Of a stretch of DNA of 12,644 nt, positions 6,297 to 12,644 are shown one piece after another. Source of the stretch: CALEUX01 sp964608615 (GTDB taxonomy: Bacteria > Bacteroidota > Bacteroidia > Bacteroidales > Marinilabiliaceae); NCBI GenBank assembly GCA_964608615.1, contig CAZSQG010000095.1:1-12644 (forward strand). The letters run 5' to 3'. The first letter of the stretch is position 1. Every line of letters starts with the position of its first letter. Under the pieces are notes generated by a model. It did no database searches and was not told the origin of the DNA. It worked only from the letters and a program-made list of their open reading frames with translations. The position numbers were made by a program, and so were the translations under genes.

Positions 6297-8912
6297 ATGA
6301 AAAGAAGGGATTTTCTTAAAAATAGTGCAATTACAGTGGGCTTGGCGGGTGCGCCAACCTTACTGATGGCAAAAGCAAAAGTATCTGATAGCAAGATACC
6401 TCAAATTGCTGGATTAGACCTCGAAGAAATTCGTTCTGCGCAATATCTTCATAAAGTACAAGCAGACCTATTCCTTCCAAAATTACCAGAGTACGTTAAA
6501 ACTGGCATATCTCCTATGCCATTGGCAGAGCGGATCCGACGAAAAATTATACCACCACAGGGATTTTGCTGTCTGGCTCCAGGAGAGACAATCATGTCGG
6601 GCAATGGAGTAATGAACGTTGAATTGGTGGGTGATCCGTTTACCGAATCAATTCCCTTCAGCCACGAAAGCTTATTTACCCCACGCAAAAAATCGCTGGA
6701 AGCGCCGAAAATTGCCAATGTGCTGCCACAAGTCAGACAACTCATGTTAGAAGGGAAATACCAGGAAGCGGTTAACATAGCTTTAAAAGAATGGCAGAAA
6801 AACCCGATTTCCCGAAGTGGCATGGGTGGCGGTAGCAAATTCTCCATTCAATTGGAATTCCCCAAAAGCGAATCAATAAAGAACTATCTTCGAACAGTTG
6901 ATTTTGAAAGCACCGAAGCAAAAGTGCTTTGGACAGATGAACACGGCGAATGGGTTCGGCATCTTTTTACTTCGCGGCCCGACAATGTTGTGGTTCAATG
7001 GTTCACGGCACCAGCCGGCCAATTGGTTAATGTACGCCTTAAACTTATAGAAAGCAGAGCTGGCGTTCGTACTCCGGGTGGTCTTGGAGGAGTACCGCCT
7101 GCAAACAATACCTCTGGCAATAACCAAAAAGATTTCAACGAACAATGGCTGATTATAAAAGGTCAACTAGCCCCATCGGTTGATAACAGGGGATATGCCG
7201 GCATTACCCGTATTGTCAGTAGCGGCGGCAAAGCTTATATGGATGGCGATACCGTAGTGATAGAAAACGCCGCTTCCGTAATGCTAATTACCCGCATTGA
7301 ATATTTCCCAGACTATAGCGAAGACAAAGTAATAGCCATAAAACAATCGCTGGAGCAACTTAATCCGGACTACCCAGTGCTATTAGAGGGAGCCCGTAAG
7401 GTTCAGTCCGAGATGCTCAACAGGGTGACGGTCGATTTCGGCGATGCCTCCAAATACGGCTTATCTACCGAAGAGTTATTGTCCGATCAGCAGTCAAGTT
7501 CTGGATATTCAGGCGCTTTTCTTAAAACATTTTTCGAAATGTGCCGCTACTGGTTCATTCTCACTACCGGGAAGTACCGTACTGTCACAGCCTTAACCAA
7601 TGTAAACACCAACCTTCAGGTTGCATCCATGGCTTTAGGGTACCATCGCGAAGGCGAAAACGCTTACTTCGATTGGGTGGAAAGCCTTGTTCCTGACTTT
7701 CGCACCAATGCGAAAAACATATACGGCATGCGTGGTACACATTACGCCATAGCGCCAACAAAGGATTCGGGCGTTTTCAACATGTTCGACCATGCAGATA
7801 GTACCGGCGAAACATGGCCTCACCCCTATTGGATCAGTGCCGGAGGCTGGGTGGTGCGTCCCTTCTGGGACCATTACCAGGTAACCGGCGACTTGGATTT
7901 TCTTCGTAACCGCATGGTGCCAATTTACAAGGATCTTGCATTGTTTTACGAAGACTTCCTTACTGTTACTGACAAAAACGGGAATTACATCTTCCTTCCT
8001 TCTTTTTCGCCCGAAAACCATCCAGGCAACCTTAATCCGGGATGCATGGCTGTAATCAACGCCAGCATGGATATTTCCGTGTGCAGAGAGGTGCTGACCA
8101 ATTTGATTGAAGCTTGCGAACTGCTAGGTGTCGAAGGCAGCAACATCTCTAAATGGAAAGCATTACTTGCCAAACTGCCACCATACCTGCTCGAACCCGA
8201 TGGAACCCTGAAAGAATGGGCCTGGGAAGGTTTAGAAGAACGTTATAATCACCGCCATGTTTCTCAATGCTATGGAGCATGGCCGGGTGATGAAATCGAT
8301 CCCGACCGGACACCACAGCTGGCAAAGGCTTCTTTGTTGGCAAACCGTAAACGCGTTCATGAACGACTTGCAGCACACAGTCATTGCCAGCGTGCACTGA
8401 TTGGAGCGAGGCTTAAGGATAATTACATGGTGGATAGTGAGCTGCGACAATTGATCGAGCAGGGATTCGTAGGCTCAACTTTCGTGTGCCCACACGACCC
8501 TTATACCAGCATGCGTATAGCTGACGCACAAGGCGGAATACCTGCAATTATGATGGAAATGCTTGCATATTCCCGCCCAGGGGTGATTGAAGTGCTTCCG
8601 GCGCTTCCCCCAACACTTACCAAGGGGACAATTAACGGGATGCAACTTCGGACATTCGCCAGATTGGATAAACTGTCCTGGGATATGAACAAGCATACCG
8701 TGGATTTAACCATTACTTCTACCAAAAAACAGGATTTAATACTGATTGCAAGGTATGGCATCGAAAGTGTCTCTGCTTCCGGGAGTATTGTAACCACAAA
8801 GCCCAAAACGGGAGAAGCTACCTGCAACATACGCCTGCCCGAAGGAAAAGCGGTGGATATTCACCTAAAAATCGGTGGTCGTAATCCGCTTGATTGGGTG
8901 AATTGGGTTTAA
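6297..8912 (+). CDS. Tat-exported GH95-like protein, first of a tandem pair
   Basis: An 871-residue protein with a twin-arginine signal (MKRRDFLKNSAITVGLAGAP), so probably exported folded to the periplasm. The architecture follows GH95: an N-terminal beta domain (about 95-360; SGNGVMNVELVGDP), an (alpha/alpha)6 barrel (about 405-745) and a C-terminal beta domain (PGVIEVLPALPPTL). Shared barrel landmarks are WDHYQVTGDLDFL, SFSPENHP with E573, and YNHRH. N437 and N439 in NTNLQ align with the GH95 Asn pair. Differences from the canonical GH95 at 929-3349 are clear. The Asp of IDGNFGG becomes IADAQGG, with D743 shifted by one position. Q657 in HVSQCYG replaces the His of THLYG. The tryptophan-rich GWSKGWRINLW segment is replaced by HSHCQRALIG. 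The next gene is a close paralogue starting 21 bases downstream. It is likely a glycoside hydrolase of GH95 or a sister family; substrate unknown. The start is fixed by the Tat signal. Confidence 0.82.
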   Translation: MKRRDFLKNSAITVGLAGAPTLLMAKAKVSDSKIPQIAGLDLEEIRSAQYLHKVQADLFLPKLPEYVKTGISPMPLAERIRRKIIPPQGFCCLAPGETIMSGNGVMNVELVGDPFTESIPFSHESLFTPRKKSLEAPKIANVLPQVRQLMLEGKYQEAVNIALKEWQKNPISRSGMGGGSKFSIQLEFPKSESIKNYLRTVDFESTEAKVLWTDEHGEWVRHLFTSRPDNVVVQWFTAPAGQLVNVRLKLIESRAGVRTPGGLGGVPPANNTSGNNQKDFNEQWLIIKGQLAPSVDNRGYAGITRIVSSGGKAYMDGDTVVIENAASVMLITRIEYFPDYSEDKVIAIKQSLEQLNPDYPVLLEGARKVQSEMLNRVTVDFGDASKYGLSTEELLSDQQSSSGYSGAFLKTFFEMCRYWFILTTGKYRTVTALTNVNTNLQVASMALGYHREGENAYFDWVESLVPDFRTNAKNIYGMRGTHYAIAPTKDSGVFNMFDHADSTGETWPHPYWISAGGWVVRPFWDHYQVTGDLDFLRNRMVPIYKDLALFYEDFLTVTDKNGNYIFLPSFSPENHPGNLNPGCMAVINASMDISVCREVLTNLIEACELLGVEGSNISKWKALLAKLPPYLLEPDGTLKEWAWEGLEERYNHRHVSQCYGAWPGDEIDPDRTPQLAKASLLANRKRVHERLAAHSHCQRALIGARLKDNYMVDSELRQLIEQGFVGSTFVCPHDPYTSMRIADAQGGIPAIMMEMLAYSRPGVIEVLPALPPTLTKGTINGMQLRTFARLDKLSWDMNKHTVDLTITSTKKQDLILIARYGIESVSASGSIVTTKPKTGEATCNIRLPEGKAVDIHLKIGGRNPLDWVNWV

Positions 8913-8933
8913 TTAACATAAATTGAAGAAAAT

Positions 8934-11654
8934 ATGAAACGCAGAAATTTTGTTAAAACAAGTGCCGCAGCAGTTGGGTTGTTAGCTTCCATGAAAATTT
9001 CACCCCTACAAGCTTCCAAATATGAGGAATATCCAAAAACAGAATCGTTTGAAAAAGATAATCGCTCTCCTGAATATCTTAGCCAGATAAAAAAGAAAGG
9101 AATGCTTTCCAAACCGGAACTCGCAGCTAATGCGTATCCCATTTCGCCCTTGTCACTGACAGAAAGAATTAAGCAGAAGGTTGTTCCGCAACATGGATTT
9201 TGCAGTATAATGCCAGGCAATAATGTCCGCGAAGCCCTTATTTCGGGCAATGGAACAATGAGGATAGAATTGATGGGCGATCCTTATGCGGAACAAATAC
9301 TTTTCCATCACGAAAGCCTTATGATGCCTTGGGAAAAACCTATAGAAGCACCTAACGTTGCGCACATCTTCTCTGAAATGCGACAACTGGTACTCGATGG
9401 GAAAAACGCCGAAGCCACAGCCCTGGCTATTAAGCATATGAATGAAAGTCAAATCAAACAGGATACCGAGCCGCATCCTACGGTTCCGGCATTCCTGATG
9501 AAACTTGATCTGCCTAAGACCATATCTGCCAAAAATTACCTGCGTACCGTCAATTTCGAGAACAGCGAAATAAAGGTGATGTGGACTGACGAGAAAGGAT
9601 CCTGGCTTCGTCAAACGTTTGCTTCCAGACCCGATAACGTGATTGTTCAAAAACTGGTAGCTCCTGCAGGAAAAAAAATGGATGTACGCATCTCTCTTGA
9701 GAAATCATCTGGTTGGAGCATGGTTTCCGGAATGGACTGGGGTGCCAAACGAGGTATAGGAACAACCGATCCCGACATGAAAGCATTTCAGGATCTTACG
9801 GAAGTACAAAAAAAGTTTACCCCAAAAGGGGTTGAGGCCAATGACATTCTGCAGGAATCCAACGTGCAGATGTTAATTTACAAATGCCACCTGGATCCTA
9901 CAGTTGACAATAGCGGATTTGCTGGAATAACCCGCGTCATATATAATGGAGGATCTGCTAAAACAGAAGGCGCTGATCTAGTTATTGAAAATGCCGAATC
10001 CGTATTATTATTGACCCGAATCGACTATTTTGCAGACTTTACAGATAATAAAGTAACCTCCATAAAGCAGGATGTAGAAAAAATTGAGCCCAATTACCAT
10101 GCTTTGCTGGACAAACATCAAAAAGTACAATCTGAAATGCTCTCGCGTGTTACGGTTGATTTTGGTGGAACCTCGCAATATGCCATGTCTACTGAGGAAA
10201 TACTGGCCGATCAGTTAACCCGATCAGATTTTTCAGCAGTTCTATTGGAGAAAATATTTGAAATGGGACGCTATTGGTTCATTATCAATAGCGGAAAGTA
10301 TCCGGCTATTGCTACAGGGGTAAATTCTACCATTAACTTGCAAACGGCTGGCGCTATACAAGGCGATCTCCGTGAGGGTATGGAAGCATACTTCAGGTGG
10401 ATGGAAGAAATAGCACCTGACTGCCGAAACAACGCAAGAAATATCTTCGGTTTCAGGGGTGCTTCATATCCGCTTTTCCCTGATAAAGGCATTGGTAAAA
10501 GCTTCTATTATACCAATGCCAGCGAAATTGGTATATGGCCTTACTGGATTTCGGCAGGAGGTTGGTGCATCCGCCATTTCTGGGATCATTATTTGGTTAC
10601 AGGCGATCTGGAGTTCCTTCGCAATCGTGTTGTTCCTGCATACAAGGACCTGGCTGCGTTTTATGAAGATTTTCTTTCCATTACCGATAAAAACGGCAAT
10701 TATATCTTTGTTCCATCCATTTCGCCGGAAAATACGCCCACAAAAACCAATTCTCCGGGTCCTTCATTAATCAACGCAGCTATGGATATTGCTGTTTGCA
10801 GGGAAGTACTGATGAATCTGGTAACATCGTGCGAGACGCTTGGCATCGAATCAGCAGGCATAGCCAGGTGGAAGGCAATGCTGGACAAGATGCCGCCTTA
10901 TCTAATGGAACCAGACGGTACGCTAAAAGAGTGGTCATGGCCTTCGCTTAAAGAACGTTACAATCATCGGCACATCTCGCATCTATATGGCGCTTGGCCT
11001 GGCGACGAAATTGATCCGGACCGAACTCCACTGCTGGCTCGTGCTGCTGAAATTGCCGACAGGAAACGTACTTTCGATGCCATGAGTACCTCCGTAGCCG
11101 GTGAAACACTGGCTGCTTATACCCGTTGCCATAGGGCATTGGTGGGTGCAAGGCTTAAGGACAACATCATTGTTGATGTACAACTACGTCAACTCATTGA
11201 ACAGGGATATATCAGTAATGCCTTACGCTGTTCGCGTGAGCCATATAGTTACCCTATACCCGATGCACAGGCTGGAATTCCGGCAATACTCATGGAAATG
11301 CTTGTTTATTCAAGGCCGGGAGTCATTGAGGTTTTTCCGGCTCTTCCTTCAACCTTGAAAAAAGGTACATTGAAAGGGCTACTGGTACGGACTTTTGCAA
11401 GGATAAACAGGATGACCTGGGATCTGGAGGCAAGAACGGCTGATATTACAATTACCTCGTTGAGAAAGCAGGACATCACACTGATGGCTCGCTATGGAAT
11501 TGAGGATATCACGGCTCCTTCAGGTGTATTGGGCGAATTTTCCAAAGGCAAGGCCAACTGCAAACTGCATTTGCCGGAAAATAAAGCCATTGAAATCCAT
11601 CTAAAATTGGGACATCACAATCCGATGGAATGGCTGAATCACATAATCTATTAA
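8934..11654 (+). CDS. Tat-exported GH95-like protein, second of a tandem pair
   Basis: A 906-residue paralogue of the preceding gene, again with a twin-arginine signal (MKRRNFVKTSAAAVGLLAS). Similarity runs along the full length and is very high around WDHYLVTGDLEFLRNR and the following SISPENTP (E599). It carries a longer loop at about residues 258-313 (rich in Gly, Asp and Lys) and an extra segment near 712-722 (STSVAGETLAA) before RCHRALVGARL. Compared with canonical GH95, the Asn pair reads TINLQ: the second Asn (N468) is kept and the first is Thr (T466). The Asp motif reads IPDAQAG with D777 displaced by one. Unlike its neighbour it keeps His in HISHLYG (H683). The pair most likely arose by tandem duplication and then diverged in the active-site region. 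Function is probably a periplasmic exo-glycosidase, but neither the sugar nor the linkage can be read from the sequence. The GH27 gene starts 18 bases after its stop. Confidence 0.82.
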   Translation: MKRRNFVKTSAAAVGLLASMKISPLQASKYEEYPKTESFEKDNRSPEYLSQIKKKGMLSKPELAANAYPISPLSLTERIKQKVVPQHGFCSIMPGNNVREALISGNGTMRIELMGDPYAEQILFHHESLMMPWEKPIEAPNVAHIFSEMRQLVLDGKNAEATALAIKHMNESQIKQDTEPHPTVPAFLMKLDLPKTISAKNYLRTVNFENSEIKVMWTDEKGSWLRQTFASRPDNVIVQKLVAPAGKKMDVRISLEKSSGWSMVSGMDWGAKRGIGTTDPDMKAFQDLTEVQKKFTPKGVEANDILQESNVQMLIYKCHLDPTVDNSGFAGITRVIYNGGSAKTEGADLVIENAESVLLLTRIDYFADFTDNKVTSIKQDVEKIEPNYHALLDKHQKVQSEMLSRVTVDFGGTSQYAMSTEEILADQLTRSDFSAVLLEKIFEMGRYWFIINSGKYPAIATGVNSTINLQTAGAIQGDLREGMEAYFRWMEEIAPDCRNNARNIFGFRGASYPLFPDKGIGKSFYYTNASEIGIWPYWISAGGWCIRHFWDHYLVTGDLEFLRNRVVPAYKDLAAFYEDFLSITDKNGNYIFVPSISPENTPTKTNSPGPSLINAAMDIAVCREVLMNLVTSCETLGIESAGIARWKAMLDKMPPYLMEPDGTLKEWSWPSLKERYNHRHISHLYGAWPGDEIDPDRTPLLARAAEIADRKRTFDAMSTSVAGETLAAYTRCHRALVGARLKDNIIVDVQLRQLIEQGYISNALRCSREPYSYPIPDAQAGIPAILMEMLVYSRPGVIEVFPALPSTLKKGTLKGLLVRTFARINRMTWDLEARTADITITSLRKQDITLMARYGIEDITAPSGVLGEFSKGKANCKLHLPENKAIEIHLKLGHHNPMEWLNHIIY

Positions 11655-11672
11655 CATATTAGAATTTATATA

Positions 11673-12644
11673 ATGATGAACAAATGTAAGTTAGCGGTTG
11701 TAGCATTTCTCATTATCGCTTTGAAACTGGCAGGAACAAATAGTTTTTTTGCCCAAACTGTTTGGCTCGACGAGCTAGATCTTAGCACTGCCACTCAAGG
11801 TTATGGTGTTCCAATGAAAAACAAATCGTGCGATGGCAAAACACTCACCATTGCAGGGGAAACATTCGAACGTGGATTTGGCAGCCACTCAGAAAGTTTA
11901 TTAACAATCATCCTCGATGGAAAAGCAACTTTGTTTACCGCTAAAGTTGGCATCGACGATGAGGTGAAAGGCCAACAACCCGCAGCCGAATTTATTGTTA
12001 ATGGCGATGGCAAACAACTATGGTCGAGTGGAATCATGCGCCTGGGGGATGCTGCTAAGCCTTGTTCTGTTAAGCTCGTTAGTGTAAAAAAATTGGAATT
12101 GCTGGTGACCGATGGTGGCAACGGAAATTATTACGACCATGTAAATTGGGTCGATGCCCGGTTTGAAACCACGGGTGTAAATACATTCCAAACTTTCAAC
12201 CCTGTTTCAAGCGAAGTTTATATACTTACGCCAAAACCATCAGCTGAACCTAAATTGACCGGGACCAAGGTGTTTGGTGTTCGTCCGGGATCGCCTTTTC
12301 AACATTTGGTAACAGCCACTGGCGACCGTCCCATGACTTTTTTGGCTAAAGGGTTGCCAAAAGGATTAAAGATTGATTCAAAAACAGGTTTGATTACTGG
12401 TGTATTATCAAAGCCTGGTACGTATAATGTATCATTGGGCGCAAAAAATGCAAAAGGCAAGGCTGAGAGGCTGTTCCGTATTGAGTGTGGCGACAAAATT
12501 GCCCTAACTCCGCCCATGGGTTGGAACAGTTGGAATTGTTTTGCTCAGGAAGTTTCGGCCGATAAGGTGAAACGTGCGGCAAATGCAATGGTTAATAGCG
12601 GTCTGATAAACCACGGCTGGACTTACATCAATATCGATGATTTC
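11673..12644 (+). CDS. GH27 alpha-galactosidase-type enzyme with NPCBM domain, N-terminal part (3' end outside window)
   Basis: The frame opens at ATGATG 11673 (the second ATG at 11676 is an alternative start) and stays open to the window end, giving 324 residues. Residues 1-27 are a Sec signal peptide ending SFFA. Residues about 29-167 form an NPCBM-type carbohydrate-binding domain (ERGFGSHSESLLTIILDGKA, FTAKVGIDDEV, YYDHVNWVDARF). About 200-272 is a putative-Ig (He_PIG) domain (PMTFLAKGLPKGLKID, TGLITGVLSKPGTYNV). The catalytic (beta/alpha)8 domain begins at about 279 with TPPMGWNSWNCF and reaches GWTYINIDDF, where the adjacent Asp pair is the family's first sugar-binding element. The catalytic nucleophile and acid/base lie beyond the window. 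GH27 members are mostly alpha-D-galactosidases; beta-L-arabinopyranosidase and alpha-N-acetylgalactosaminidase activities also occur. The short spacing from the preceding gene suggests the same transcript. Confidence 0.9.
   Translation, partial: MMNKCKLAVVAFLIIALKLAGTNSFFAQTVWLDELDLSTATQGYGVPMKNKSCDGKTLTIAGETFERGFGSHSESLLTIILDGKATLFTAKVGIDDEVKGQQPAAEFIVNGDGKQLWSSGIMRLGDAAKPCSVKLVSVKKLELLVTDGGNGNYYDHVNWVDARFETTGVNTFQTFNPVSSEVYILTPKPSAEPKLTGTKVFGVRPGSPFQHLVTATGDRPMTFLAKGLPKGLKIDSKTGLITGVLSKPGTYNVSLGAKNAKGKAERLFRIECGDKIALTPPMGWNSWNCFAQEVSADKVKRAANAMVNSGLINHGWTYINIDDF

Overview
This window looks like part of a carbohydrate-utilisation locus of a Bacteroidota bacterium. All genes lie on the plus strand, and most are separated by 8 to about 100 bases. 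Every recognisable product is an exported glycoside hydrolase. Starts are preceded by A/T-rich leaders without a clear Shine-Dalgarno sequence, and one enzyme has a lipoprotein signal; both are typical of this phylum. No SusC/SusD pair, regulator, RNA gene, insertion sequence or CRISPR array is visible, so those parts of the locus would have to lie outside the window. All family calls were made by eye from motifs, not by database search.

Layout. 1-756 is the C-terminal part of a GH31 enzyme of alpha-xylosidase type, cut by the window edge. 772-913 is a decayed remnant of a secreted GH43-like gene. 929-3349 is an intact GH95 enzyme (alpha-L-fucosidase/alpha-L-galactosidase family). 3358-3671 is a second broken GH43-like gene, with a frameshift and truncation. 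3763-6243 is a GH2 beta-galactosidase-type lipoprotein. 6297-8912 and 8934-11654 are tandem paralogues with twin-arginine signals and a divergent GH95-like architecture. 11673-12644 is the N-terminal part of a GH27 enzyme carrying NPCBM and putative-Ig domains, cut by the window edge.

How the genes may work together. GH95, GH2 and GH31 exo-enzymes could remove, in order, L-fucose (or L-galactose), D-galactose and D-xylose from a fucogalactoxyloglucan-type side chain. GH43 enzymes often remove arabinose or xylose, and here both GH43-like genes are dead. GH27 adds alpha-galactosidase-type activity. The substrate is an inference; pectic or other hemicellulosic glycans remain possible.

Two things stand out. 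First, a pair of GH43-like relics, broken in different ways, brackets the intact GH95 gene. Second, the twin Tat-exported GH95-like proteins keep the barrel and the SPEN glutamate but differ from canonical GH95, and from each other, at positions corresponding to catalytic or pocket residues. Their substrate or mechanism may differ from known GH95 enzymes.
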